64,000 nt of DNA from Bacillaceae bacterium (GTDB lineage Bacteria > Bacillota > Bacilli > Bacillales > Alkalibacillaceae). The stretch lies in contig JACDOD010000014.1 of the NCBI GenBank assembly GCA_017656265.1, positions 1-64,000 on the forward strand, written 5' to 3'. This document shows, piece by piece, positions 1 to 8,741 of the stretch (the stretch's first letter is position 1; each line of letters begins with the position of its first letter). The notes under the pieces are model-generated. The model did not search any database and had not been told where the DNA came from. It saw nothing but the letters and a program-made list of their open reading frames with translations. The translations under genes were made by a program, and so were the position numbers.

Positions 1-56
1 TATCTATAAAGAGAAACATTGCAGACAGAATTTACACATAATTAAGGACTTGACTT

Positions 57-239
57 AAATTCACTTGACGTTTTGGCGTTCATCCACCTTATGAAGGCCA
101 TTCAGCGTAAATTCACTTGACGTTTTGGCGTTCATACCCTTTTTGAAGACCATTCAGCGCAAATATACTTGACGTTTTGGCGTTCATCCACCTTATGAAG
201 ACCATTCGACGCAAATTTCCTTGACGTTTTGGCGTTCAC
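57..239. repeat. 52-bp tandem repeat, about 3.5 copies
   Basis: Units begin at 57, 109, 161 and 213, exactly 52 bases apart; the fourth is cut short after about 27 bases. Each unit carries the constant core CTTGACGTTTTGGCGTT, followed by a more variable middle. The middles are versions of one sequence, not unrelated spacers. The stretch 1-350 shows no gene. Confidence 0.9.
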
Positions 240-350
240 ACCACTATAAAGGACATTTTATACAATAATTTGCGGTTGTGTCCGTCATGATATCTATCGA
301 GTTCACTATGTCGGGTACACTTTCTCCGCTTGATATACCTTATACTATGT

Positions 351-381
351 AAAAAAGACTGCCTCTTTTGAGACAGTCTTC
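351..381 (-). terminator. Rho-independent terminator after the betaine transporter operon
   Basis: On the minus strand an AAGACTG..CTC stem pairs with GAG..CAGTCTT around an AAAA loop and runs into a T tract. It lies directly after the stop codon of the ATPase gene. Confidence 0.8.
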
Positions 382-386
382 TAAAG

Positions 387-1574
387 TTAATCCGTATCAT
401 CGGCAGCCAGACTGGATAAAACGTGTACCCTTAAAATAATCCCTTCCAGACGATTGTCCTCATTGACCACAGCAATTGGATATTTGGACTCCAGTGCTTT
501 TGGAATTAAATCTTGAATATATTCGCTCCGTTCTGCCACAGAAACATCTGGATTAATGACATCCTCGAGTGTCATTTTCTTCTTAATGCCGTTAATCGCG
601 TCATCAATGGTTACAATACCCTTCAGATGCCGCTGACGGTCCACTACAAATACGCTGGACAGCCCATTTTCTTCCATTTCCTTAACAGCTACTTTCAGCC
701 CGTCTTTTAAGGATACAAGGGCATTCGGCTTAATCATAATACTTTCAGCCTGCAGCACCTTCGAACGGTCAATATCTTTAATAAACTCAGATATATAATC
801 GTTAGCTGGTTTTTCAAGGATTTCTTCCGGTGTTCCGACCTGGACTACTTTCCCGTCTTTCATTACCGCAACACGATCACCGATCTTAAAGGCTTCATTA
901 ATATCGTGGGTAATGAAAACAATCGTTTTTTTCAGCCTTTCCTGAATGTCCAGCAGTTCCAGCTGCATTTCCCGGCGAATCAGCGGGTCCAGGGCACTGA
1001 ATGGTTCGTCCATTAACAGGATATCCGGATCATTGGCAAGGGCTCTTGCCAGGCCGACACGCTGCTGCATTCCGCCTGAAAGTTCATCAGGGTATTTGTC
1101 TTCCCAGCCTTTCAAGCCAACTACTTCAAGGTTTTCCCGTGCAATCTTTTCCCGTTCTTCTTTGGGAACGCCGCGAATTTCCAGGCCATATTCTACATTC
1201 CCAAGTACGGTACGATGACTGAATAAGCCAAAATGCTGAAATACCATCGCAATCTTTTTCTGTCTAAATTGCTTCAGGGCCTGAGAATCATACTCAACAA
1301 TGTTTTCTCCATCCACATAAATCGCTCCTGAAGTCGGCTTGTTCAGCATGTTGAAGCAACGAATCAGAGTTGATTTGCCGCTGCCTGAGAGTCCCATAAT
1401 CACGAAAATTTCTCCCTCTTGAATGTCAAGGGAAGCATCATAGACACCAACCGTATGACCGGTCTTTTCTAAAATTTCGTCTTTGGACATGCCTTCCTCA
1501 ACCATCGGAATGACGGATTTTGGTTTGGGGCCGAATATTTTGGATACGTGTTCAATTTTTATTTTGGTTGTCAT
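387..1574 (-). CDS. opuAA: Glycine betaine/proline-type ABC transporter, ATP-binding protein with CBS domains
   Basis: Cytoplasmic ATPase of an osmoprotectant importer. Of 395 residues, the ABC domain carries Walker A GLSGSGKST at 61-69, signature LSGGMQQ at about 165-171 and Walker B ILLMDE at about 185-190. Roughly 285-395 form a pair of CBS motifs, as in OpuA/ProV proteins, where they sense ionic strength. The ATG overlaps the stop of the permease gene by four bases, so the two are translationally coupled. It is the last gene of the operon, the reverse of the B. subtilis opuA order. Family assignment is firm; which betaine it carries cannot be read from the sequence. Confidence 0.93.
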   Translation of the reverse strand: MTTKIKIEHVSKIFGPKPKSVIPMVEEGMSKDEILEKTGHTVGVYDASLDIQEGEIFVIMGLSGSGKSTLIRCFNMLNKPTSGAIYVDGENIVEYDSQALKQFRQKKIAMVFQHFGLFSHRTVLGNVEYGLEIRGVPKEEREKIARENLEVVGLKGWEDKYPDELSGGMQQRVGLARALANDPDILLMDEPFSALDPLIRREMQLELLDIQERLKKTIVFITHDINEAFKIGDRVAVMKDGKVVQVGTPEEILEKPANDYISEFIKDIDRSKVLQAESIMIKPNALVSLKDGLKVAVKEMEENGLSSVFVVDRQRHLKGIVTIDDAINGIKKKMTLEDVINPDVSVAERSEYIQDLIPKALESKYPIAVVNEDNRLEGIILRVHVLSSLAADDTD

Positions 1575-2446
1575 GAAGCATCCCCCCTATGAGCCTGGAA
1601 CCCTTCCGCTATTCCAGCTGTCACCCGGTCAATAATAATGGCGAGGAATACAATACTGATTCCTGCTTCAAAACCTAACGCGACATCAATGCGGTTAATG
1701 GCAACCAGAACCTGTTTTCCTAAACCGCCGGCGCCAACCATCGATCCAATAACGGCCATAGCCAATGCCATCATCGTCGTCTGGTTAATTCCAGCCATAA
1801 TCGTAGACAGGGCCTGAGGCAGCTGAACTTTCACAAGCATCTGCATCCGGGATGACCCAAAGGATTCAGCAGACTCAATCACTTCCTGATCTACATTTCG
1901 AATTCCCAGTTCTGTCAAACGAATAACTGGCGGTACCGCATAAATAATTGTAGCAATCACCGCTGGAATATTTCCGATTGGGAAAAAGAAAATAACGGGA
2001 ATCAAATACACAAAACTTGGCATTGTCTGCATAGCATCGAGAATTGGCCGCATAACGACTGAAAAACCTTTGCTCAAGGCCATTAAAATACCAGTTGGAA
2101 TTCCGATGAGTAACGATGCCAGTACGGAAACGAGGACAATCGAGATGGTGGTCATCATTTCTTCCCACAAGCCAAATGTACCGACCAAAAAGATGAAAAA
2201 CGTGTACAAAATACCTGAGAACAGGCTTTTAAACTTCCATCCAAGCAAAAAGATCAAAATCAAAAATACCCACCATGGGAGAATGAGCAAAAAATGTTCA
2301 AACCAATTAATGGATCTGGATGAAATGAGAAAAATAAAATCAAATAATGCTTCAAAATTTTTATCAAGATAATCAATAAAAGCATCGACATAATCACCAA
2401 TTGATGTTCGAATATCAGGAAAATCAATCATAAACGATTCGGCCAA
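1571..2446 (-). CDS. opuAB: Glycine betaine-type ABC transporter, permease
   Basis: Inner-membrane permease of the same importer, 291 residues if started at the TTG at 2446. It has several hydrophobic segments and the BPD_transp_1 loop near residues 190-225 (ESAESFGSSRMQMLVKVQLP), which docks to the ATPase. An in-frame ATG five codons later (2431) is an alternative start; a GAGAGGTGA ribosome binding site lies about 14 bases before the TTG, so neither start is ideal. The length matches OpuAB proteins. It follows the binding protein gene after an 81-base gap that contains a stem-loop. Confidence 0.9.
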   Translation of the reverse strand: MAESFMIDFPDIRTSIGDYVDAFIDYLDKNFEALFDFIFLISSRSINWFEHFLLILPWWVFLILIFLLGWKFKSLFSGILYTFFIFLVGTFGLWEEMMTTISIVLVSVLASLLIGIPTGILMALSKGFSVVMRPILDAMQTMPSFVYLIPVIFFFPIGNIPAVIATIIYAVPPVIRLTELGIRNVDQEVIESAESFGSSRMQMLVKVQLPQALSTIMAGINQTTMMALAMAVIGSMVGAGGLGKQVLVAINRIDVALGFEAGISIVFLAIIIDRVTAGIAEGFQAHRGDAS

Positions 2447-2488
2447 AAAATCAGCCTATTCACCTCTCTTAGTAAGATTTCAGAGGAA

Positions 2489-2516
2489 AGCAGCTGGCCG
2501 CATGTGACCAGCTGCT
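2489..2516 (-). other. Intercistronic stem-loop between binding protein and permease genes
   Basis: AGCAGCTGG pairs perfectly with CCAGCTGCT around a 10-base loop. On the minus (coding) strand it is not followed by a T tract, so it is more likely an mRNA-stabilising or partial-termination hairpin than a full terminator. Such hairpins often leave the binding protein more abundant than the permease. Confidence 0.6.
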
Positions 2517-2527
2517 TTTTTTAAACC

Positions 2528-3529
2528 TTACAATGCGCTTTTTACCTTTTCAGCCACATCTTCAGGTACCCACTGGGTCCAGACATCTTGGTACTGCTTC
2601 AGCCACCAGATGGCTGCTTCCTCTGTAGAAGTTTCATTTTCCTGCAAGTACTTTAATGCTTCCTCAGTCAATTCGGTACTTGTTTTATAATTTTCCAGAA
2701 AATCTACAACCTCTGGCGCCTGTTCAGGCAGATCTTTGTGAACCGTAACCGTTACTTTGTTTGGCGGGAATTCTGTTCCACGGTTCTTTTCCCAGATTTC
2801 CGGATCATATGGTTCATCTTCTAAAATCGTCAAATCATATAAAGCAGTTACCCATGTTGGAGACCAGTAATAACCGACCCAAGGTTTACCGTCTTTATAC
2901 GCAGCCGCAAGGGATGATACAAGGGCTGAATCAGATCCCGGGCTGATGTAGTTATAATGTTCATCTAATCCATATGTTTCCACTTTAGTAGATAAAATTT
3001 CATCAACTGCCCATCCTGTAGGGGCACCTACAATACGGCCTTTATTTGGATCTTCTGGATCCTGGAATACATCAGCGTATTTTGCTAGGTCTTTTACGGT
3101 TTTCAAATCTGGTGCCACTGGTTCAATTCCACGCTCTGGATCTCCTTCAATAACATATGTTGGAACAAATAACCCCTGAACATTGTCATCAAAGTTAGTT
3201 GAAACCTCCACAATATCTCCTTCGTCCATAGCCTCTTGATAAGCCTCTTTAATGTTATCGGTCCACACTTCCATGTACACCTGGATATCTCCTTCACGGT
3301 GAGATGTAAAGGTTACTGGTGTGGATCCGGTTACAACCTCTGTAGAGTACCCATAACCTTCTTCGATGATGGTCTGTGCGATATGGTTATGAACTTTAAT
3401 ACTGTCCCAGCCGGCATCAGCAAATTTAATAGTTTCGATACTTCCGGCTCCTTCATTATCATCTCCGCCACCGCACGCAGCCAGTATTAAAATGAATGAA
3501 ACCGAAATAATAGATAACAGCTTTTTCAT
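2528..3529 (-). CDS. opuAC: Glycine betaine-type ABC transporter, substrate-binding lipoprotein
   Basis: Extracytoplasmic binding protein of 333 residues. The signal peptide ends in lipobox LAAC at about 16-19, so the mature protein is lipid-anchored at Cys19. The OpuAC fold is indicated by AGWDS near the N-terminus, GAPTGW in the middle and VGYYWSPTW further on; Trp/Tyr residues of this kind form the aromatic cage for quaternary amines in the family. It is the first gene of the operon, which suits high expression. The family is clear, but glycine betaine, proline betaine or choline cannot be told apart. Confidence 0.9.
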   Translation of the reverse strand: MKKLLSIISVSFILILAACGGGDDNEGAGSIETIKFADAGWDSIKVHNHIAQTIIEEGYGYSTEVVTGSTPVTFTSHREGDIQVYMEVWTDNIKEAYQEAMDEGDIVEVSTNFDDNVQGLFVPTYVIEGDPERGIEPVAPDLKTVKDLAKYADVFQDPEDPNKGRIVGAPTGWAVDEILSTKVETYGLDEHYNYISPGSDSALVSSLAAAYKDGKPWVGYYWSPTWVTALYDLTILEDEPYDPEIWEKNRGTEFPPNKVTVTVHKDLPEQAPEVVDFLENYKTSTELTEEALKYLQENETSTEEAAIWWLKQYQDVWTQWVPEDVAEKVKSAL

Positions 3530-3643
3530 AAGAATTAAAAACCCCTTTCATTTTGTAAAAAAAAAAAGCAAATGATTACACCTAATAATCAGCATGTGTT
3601 TTTATCTTCCTGGACATGTCTTACGCTCTGGAAAACAATATCC

Positions 3644-3681
3644 GTTGTGAACTCAAGAGGATTTCTGCCGGGTTTCACAAC
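3644..3681. other. Inverted repeat in the leader of the betaine transporter operon
   Basis: GTTGTGAA at 3644-3651 and TTCACAAC at 3674-3681 form a perfect 8-bp inverted repeat with a 22-base loop. It lies about 70 bases downstream of the predicted promoter. It could be an operator or an RNA hairpin. No known riboswitch motif was recognised in the leader. Confidence 0.4.
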
Positions 3682-3750
3682 ATGTAAGGAGACTCGTGAA
3701 GGTTAAACGTGGAATCATAAAACTTATCCTGTTTTTTAACGCCAATTAGT

Positions 3751-3780
3751 ATTATAACCCACCTAGGTATCCAATCACAA
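3751..3780 (-). promoter_or_regulatory. Putative sigma-A promoter of the betaine transporter operon
   Basis: On the minus strand TTGTGA is followed after 18 bases by TATAAT. This would give a leader of about 210 bases before the binding protein gene. The -35 match is only fair. Confidence 0.5.
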
Positions 3781-3999
3781 AACGGATACAGAACAGAATT
3801 CATACATTATGTCTGATATATAAAGATGAGTATACTTTAGTTCGGTTTTTTATTTATTTTGGCTGATATTCGACATAATATTAGCATTTTGCTCAATTTT
3901 TATTACTTTTTTCCATATAATAACAACGCGCTTTTTTAAAAAAAACAGTCTATTTGTTAAGAAATGTCGTCAAGCTTCCCCAAACGTTATTTACCAATT

Positions 4000-4026
4000 A
4001 AAAAAACCCGCCCTCAGGCGAGTTTT
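4000..4026 (-). terminator. Rho-independent terminator
   Basis: On the minus strand AACTCGCC pairs with GGCGGGTT around a TGAG loop and runs into seven T. It ends transcription of the small zinc-ribbon protein gene. The rest of 3530-4064 is the AT-rich leader and promoter region of the betaine operon, with no gene seen. Confidence 0.8.
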
Positions 4027-4064
4027 ATGCATTCAAAGGTATTCCGCATTAAACAAAAATTTAT

Positions 4065-4427
4065 TTAATCTTTTTTAATATCATCTTTTTCTTCGATAAA
4101 TTTGGGCAGCTTCTTCTCTATTGTAAAATAAGAAATGATCCGCTGATAAACAGGATATAACGCAATGAATCCAATCAAATCACCGATTCCGTCAAGCGTG
4201 TCCGTTAAAAACATCCATAGTGCCAGAATTCCCATTAACACGGATGTAATATTTCCCGGAACACCATTCACAGGTTTCCACAATTTCCACTGAGAGTTGG
4301 TCTCCTCCTCCATTTCCTCATAGCATACATAATGAAAAGGGCGAATCTGAAATTTATTTGAGGCTGTTATGAGCTCGTCCTGGTCACGTATCTGTTTATG
4401 ACAGTAATGGCAAATAATATCATCCAT
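4065..4427 (-). CDS. Small membrane protein with N-terminal zinc-ribbon-like motif
   Basis: I do not recognise this protein. I start it at the ATG at 4427 (MDDIICHYCHK) because an AGGGAGTGA ribosome binding site stands just before it; an upstream ATG at 4469 has none. The 120-residue product has CHYCHKQI near the N-terminus and a later PFHYVC, a set of Cys/His residues that could bind zinc. Two hydrophobic segments follow at about 55-95, then a charged C-terminal tail. It is a single-gene unit with its own terminator, divergent from the marR operon. Confidence 0.7.
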   Translation of the reverse strand: MDDIICHYCHKQIRDQDELITASNKFQIRPFHYVCYEEMEEETNSQWKLWKPVNGVPGNITSVLMGILALWMFLTDTLDGIGDLIGFIALYPVYQRIISYFTIEKKLPKFIEEKDDIKKD

Positions 4428-4546
4428 CTCGGTCACTCCCTTTATTTCTCCTATAAAACTTATTTTCATTATAAAGAAAAGTTTACAAAAAAGAAATGAA
4501 CCTTTCTTGCTGGCAATGCGATCAATCTGGTATTCTATTACATGAT

Positions 4547-4579
4547 AGTTTTATAATCGAACTATTTGATAATAAAACT
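4547..4579. promoter_or_regulatory. Inverted repeat, likely MarR operator
   Basis: AGTTTTATAATC at 4547-4558 faces GATAATAAAACT at 4568-4579 with one mismatch in 12 positions. It sits 27 bases before the marR-family start codon, which fits autoregulation by the encoded dimeric repressor. Confidence 0.6.
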
Positions 4580-4605
4580 TTTTTCATCTTCAGGAGGTGA
4601 TTTGG

Positions 4606-5049
4606 ATGAAGAATCAGCATATCCATGAATTAGTGGACCGTTATGAAAATGCCAAAAATGCCGTCTATCGAAAAATGAGCTATATTATGCAACGCAAGGT
4701 TCATCAGGATCTGACCAGTGACCAGTTTGCTACTCTTCGATTTATTCAGTATCACCAGCCGTGTACCAGCAGCAGAATTGCAGAAGAGTTTTCCATTGGA
4801 AAAAGTTCGGTTACGGCACAGATCAACCGGCTGTTCAAAATGGGATATATTACCCGGAAGAGGGATGAAAAAGACCGCCGGGTTGTCTACCTCTCTTTAA
4901 CCAAAAAAGGGGAAGAATTGATTCACATGATCAATGAAAATCTCTATGACGTATTAGGAGACATTTTATCTAATTTTAAAGATGAAGAGATTCAAACATT
5001 TATTAAACTGTATGAAAAATTCGCCAAAATTGTTGATGATCATGAATGA
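4606..5049 (+). CDS. MarR-family transcriptional regulator
   Basis: Winged-helix repressor of 147 residues. I use the ATG at 4606, preceded by AGGAGGTGATTTGG; an earlier in-frame GTG lies inside this ribosome binding site. The DNA-binding part is around residues 50-100 (TSSRIAEEFSIGKSSVTAQINRL), followed by the wing with the typical RDEKDRRVVYLSLT. It overlaps the leader of the MMPL exporter gene, a pair like ydgG-ydgH of B. subtilis. It most likely represses this operon through the inverted repeat at 4547-4579. The inducer is unknown. Confidence 0.9.
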   Translation: MKNQHIHELVDRYENAKNAVYRKMSYIMQRKVHQDLTSDQFATLRFIQYHQPCTSSRIAEEFSIGKSSVTAQINRLFKMGYITRKRDEKDRRVVYLSLTKKGEELIHMINENLYDVLGDILSNFKDEEIQTFIKLYEKFAKIVDDHE

Positions 5050-5063
5050 AAGGAGAGGATTGT

Positions 5064-8000
5064 ATGCGGTACATTATAAAATATCGATGGTTCATCCTTC
5101 TGCTCTGGATTGCCTTTGCTCTAGGACTGTTCCTCTTCGGACCGGATTTATCCCAGCTTGTGAGGGAAAAAGGGGACATCGATATTCCTGATGGAACTTC
5201 CGCAAAATTAGCTGAGGAATGGTTAAATGAGTTCGAGTCATCAGAAACGGATGATACAGTGAGCGGAGCTTTAGTTTTCCATAACCCTGATGGGCTCTCC
5301 AATCCAGAAAAAGATGAAGTGAGGCAGGCAATTGAAACATTAAAGACTGAACAGAAGAATCTTGGCCTAACGAACATCATGGCTTTTTATGAATATCCGG
5401 AGCTGGAAGACCAGCTCGTGAGTAAGAACGAAACGACTATCATTGTTCCTTTTTCAGCGGATATCAGCAACCGAACAATTATAGAGTCCAGAGACGATAT
5501 TTATCAAACCATTAATGTAAATGTCGCACACAACATTACCGGGGACTCCTATATCAGTCAGGACGTCATAACCAACTCGGAACGCGGACTGAAACGAACC
5601 GAATATATCACCATCGGCTTTATTTTAATTATTCTGTTTATCGTCTTTAAATCTCTGGTTGCACCATTTATTCCACTGATTACCATAGGAATCAGCTATC
5701 TTGCTGCTCAGGGGATTGTAGCTATATTAGCTAATACGGTAAACTTTCCATTATCAACTTTTACACAAATATTTATGGTTGCCGTCATGTTTGGGATTGG
5801 AACAGATTATTGCATCCTTCTTATCAGCCGATTTAAAGAAGAATTGACAAAACAGCCTTCCGTCCCAGATGCTATTATCGCGACATATCGGTCTGGCGGA
5901 AAAACGGTTTTATTTGCTGGCATTGCTGTATTAATCGGTTTTTCTACCATTGGTTTGTCAACCTTTAACCTTTACCAGTCAGCGGTAGCTGTTGCAGTGG
6001 GGGTAGCCGTTATTTTAGTGGCTCTTCCAACCCTTGTGCCTTTTTTCATGATGCTTCTTGGTGAAAAATTGTTCTGGCCTTTCTCAGGAAACATTCAGCA
6101 TAAACAGAGCAGATTATGGCAGTTAGCGGGAAATTTGTCATGGAAACGGCCACTGATTTCTGTCCTGATCGTCGCTGTGATCACCATTCCTTCGATTCTT
6201 TTGTATGATGGTGACCGCTCTTACAATTCACTCGAGGAAATTGGTTCCGAATATGATTCCGTACAGGGTTTTAACTGGATTGCGGAACATTTCGGGCCAG
6301 GTGAGGCGATGCCGGTCAGTATTGTGCTGAAAACGGATAACCCGGTAGATTCTTCAGAGGAATTTCAGGACCTGGAAAAGCTGGCATATGAAATTCATCA
6401 GCTCGATGGTGTAAGCAAGGTGCGAACGGTGACCCGACCAACCGGAACCCTCATCGAAGAATTTAAAATTTCGAATCAGAGCTCTCAAATTGAAAACGGA
6501 TTGGCTGAGGGAATGGAAGGCCTATCCATGATTAAAGAGGGGCTGACCAAAGCCAGCGATCAACTGAAGGAATCTGAACCCCAGCTTTTGGAAGCTGAAA
6601 ATGGGGCTCAATCACTGATGAATGGGACGCTGGAACTGCAAACTGGAATAGCTGCTTTGCAATCCGCTTTACAGGACATTCAGACTGGCATGGAACAGGG
6701 TACTGCCGGCCTGGGAGAAGTTAAACTGCAGCTAATCAGTATACAGGAAGGTCTGAACCAACTATCTGCAGGCAGTGAAGAGTTGATTAACTCCTACCAT
6801 CAAATAGAAAGCGGCCTGGGACAAATCCAAACCAATTATGCCGGTGTACTGGAAAGTCTCAAACAGACCCGTACAGTTCTGGAACAAGTGCTCACCCAAC
6901 TAAATCAAACCGAAGAGGAGCACGAATCCTTAGCAGCTGATCAACATTATCAGACTGCAAAACAGCAAATACAGGGTGTCCTTGAAGGGATGAGCGGGAC
7001 AATTGAAGACCTGGCAGCACTAAATGAACAGCTGTTAAATATTCAGAAAGGGCTTCAGCAGGCCAATACAGGTTATAAACAGGCGGTCCAGTCCCAGCAG
7101 GAATTATCTAATGGCCTTGGTCAGCTCATTGACGGAGTAGCACAGCTGGAACAAGGTTTTTCTCAGGCAAGTTCCGGGCAATCTCAAGTCATTCAAACCA
7201 TCCCATCGATTGAGCAAGGGCTGGAGGAAATTTACGGGGGGCAATCCCAGTTGAAACAGGCATTTACCAGTTTAAATGATGAACTAATTGAGTTTTCAGA
7301 TGGTCTGAATCAGGGGGCAGGAGGAATTGGAGACGTGATTGAAGGTCTGGATTCCATTCAAAGCTATATGAAAGATCTGTCCAGCCAGGAAAACAGCCAG
7401 ACCATTTATATTCCAGAAGAAGCCCTGGAAGATAAGGATTTTCAGAAAGCAATGGATACTTATCTGTCAGAGGACCGTCAACTTATAAAACTGGAAGCTA
7501 TTCTTGAGGTAAACCCATATTCCAATGAAGCATTGAATCAGGTTGAGATCATCCGCGACACTATCCAGCAATCGATAAATGGAACAGCCTTTGAAAATGC
7601 TGAATTTGCTACAGGTGGAGTAAGCAGCATGTATGATGACCTTCAGCGAGTATCGGATAAGGATTATTCAAGAACGGTAACTCTGATGTTAGCAGGTATT
7701 TTTATCATGCTGTTAATTTTGCTCCGTTCTGTTGTGATGCCGATTTATCTCATTGGGTCTCTTATTTTGACTTACTATACTTCTATGGGAATAGCTGAAC
7801 TGATCTTTGTCAATCGTTTAGGATATGGTGGTTTAAGCTGGGCAGTGCCATTCTTTGCTTTTGTAATGCTCGTCGCCCTTGGAATAGATTACAGCATCTT
7901 CCTGATGGACCGCTTTAATGAACATAAAGATATGAGCATGGCTGATGGATTATTAGAAGCCATGAAAAATATGGGGACCGTTATTTTGTCAGCAGCGATT

Positions 8001-8219
8001 ATCCTTGGTGGTACCTTTGCAGCCATGTATCCATCTGGTGTCCTGTCCCTGACACAGATCGCTACCATTGTGCTGTCAGGATTACTGTTATATGCTGTCA
8101 TTGTTATACCTCTGTTTGTGCCGGTGATGGTAAAACTGTTTGGCCCGATGAACTGGTGGCCATTTAGAAGACATCAAGAACCTTCTAAAACATCTTCTTC
8201 AAATACAATTGATGCATAA
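5064..8219 (+). CDS. MMPL/RND-type membrane transporter (YdgH-like)
   Basis: Large membrane protein of 1051 residues, started at the ATG at 5064 behind AAGGAGAGG. A single helix near residues 7-28 leads to an outer domain, then a first membrane bundle (about 185-345) with GIGTDYCILLISRF and a second (about 870-1030) with ALGIDYSIFLMDRF; the Asp-Tyr pairs are the conserved MMPL proton-relay motifs. Between the bundles, about 460-770 is a Gln/Glu/Leu-rich, probably coiled-coil extracytoplasmic region rich in Q-x-G repeats. It is longer than typical Bacillus YdgH proteins because of this region. It is cotranscribed with the MarR regulator, suggesting inducible export of a lipid or toxic compound. 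Confidence 0.9.
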   Translation: MRYIIKYRWFILLLWIAFALGLFLFGPDLSQLVREKGDIDIPDGTSAKLAEEWLNEFESSETDDTVSGALVFHNPDGLSNPEKDEVRQAIETLKTEQKNLGLTNIMAFYEYPELEDQLVSKNETTIIVPFSADISNRTIIESRDDIYQTINVNVAHNITGDSYISQDVITNSERGLKRTEYITIGFILIILFIVFKSLVAPFIPLITIGISYLAAQGIVAILANTVNFPLSTFTQIFMVAVMFGIGTDYCILLISRFKEELTKQPSVPDAIIATYRSGGKTVLFAGIAVLIGFSTIGLSTFNLYQSAVAVAVGVAVILVALPTLVPFFMMLLGEKLFWPFSGNIQHKQSRLWQLAGNLSWKRPLISVLIVAVITIPSILLYDGDRSYNSLEEIGSEYDSVQGFNWIAEHFGPGEAMPVSIVLKTDNPVDSSEEFQDLEKLAYEIHQLDGVSKVRTVTRPTGTLIEEFKISNQSSQIENGLAEGMEGLSMIKEGLTKASDQLKESEPQLLEAENGAQSLMNGTLELQTGIAALQSALQDIQTGMEQGTAGLGEVKLQLISIQEGLNQLSAGSEELINSYHQIESGLGQIQTNYAGVLESLKQTRTVLEQVLTQLNQTEEEHESLAADQHYQTAKQQIQGVLEGMSGTIEDLAALNEQLLNIQKGLQQANTGYKQAVQSQQELSNGLGQLIDGVAQLEQGFSQASSGQSQVIQTIPSIEQGLEEIYGGQSQLKQAFTSLNDELIEFSDGLNQGAGGIGDVIEGLDSIQSYMKDLSSQENSQTIYIPEEALEDKDFQKAMDTYLSEDRQLIKLEAILEVNPYSNEALNQVEIIRDTIQQSINGTAFENAEFATGGVSSMYDDLQRVSDKDYSRTVTLMLAGIFIMLLILLRSVVMPIYLIGSLILTYYTSMGIAELIFVNRLGYGGLSWAVPFFAFVMLVALGIDYSIFLMDRFNEHKDMSMADGLLEAMKNMGTVILSAAIILGGTFAAMYPSGVLSLTQIATIVLSGLLLYAVIVIPLFVPVMVKLFGPMNWWPFRRHQEPSKTSSSNTIDA

Positions 8220-8228
8220 AACACATAA

Positions 8229-8376
8229 AGAGGCCGGACATAATTGCAATTGAAAGTGAAAAATCCGAACTATATTCAATCGTCATGAATTAGTCCGGAT
8301 TTTTTCTTTGTCATCATGTTTCCCACGGACATGGCCTAAGGCTTCTGCAACAACGCATCATTTTATCTTTCGGGGG
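8229..8376. repeat. Dispersed intergenic repeat (family 1), degenerate copy
   Basis: It begins AGAGGCCGGACA and contains the hairpin ATCCGAACTA / TAGTCCGGAT (about 8260-8306), which also acts as a terminator after the MMPL gene with a T-rich tail. It continues with CACGGACATGGCC-type sequence related to the copy at 15236-15564. It is decayed and lacks the far mirror end. Confidence 0.65.
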
Positions 8377-8379
8377 ATC

Positions 8380-8404
8380 GCCTCCTGCTGTTCCTGCAGG
8401 AGGC
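8380..8404. other. Perfect 9-bp inverted repeat
   Basis: GCCTCCTGC at 8380-8388 and GCAGGAGGC at 8396-8404 flank a 7-base loop. No T tract follows on either strand. The stretch 8405-8500 holds nothing else I can name. Confidence 0.5.
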
Positions 8405-8500
8405 TACACCTGTTGCCCATGTAAATTTGTTATTTTCCACCTGAGCTTATTTTTTGTCACATCCCAAAAATTCAAAGAGGTAACAAACACCCCTCCGGTC

Positions 8501-8689
8501 GTGAGCCCTGATATTTCGTGTGTGAGCCCTGATTTCTCACGCGTGAACCCTGATATTGCGCGCGTGAACCCTGATTTCTCGCGTGTGAGCCCTGATTTCC
8601 CACGCGTGAACCCTGATTTCCCACGCGTGAGCCCTGATTTCCCACGCGTGAACCCTGATTTCCCACGCGTGAGCCCTGATATTTCGTGT
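8501..8689. repeat. 21-bp minisatellite, nine contiguous units
   Basis: Nine units of exactly 21 bases of the form GTGARCCCTGATTTCYCACGC follow each other without spacers; a tenth begins at 8690 and breaks off. A/G alternates at the fifth position in the central units, a higher-order two-unit pattern. Because 21 is divisible by three, several frames stay open across it and mimic small proteins. It lies between convergent genes. Confidence 0.95.
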
Positions 8690-8741
8690 GTGAAGTCACA
8701 CTCTATCCAATCGTTTCCTGATAATGGCAACAATATGAATA

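Noticed and set aside
57-239. CRISPR-like appearance of the 52-bp repeats
   Set aside because: The variable parts are versions of the same sequence, not unrelated spacers, and no cas genes are present.
8501-8689. CRISPR array
   Set aside because: Units are contiguous with no spacers.
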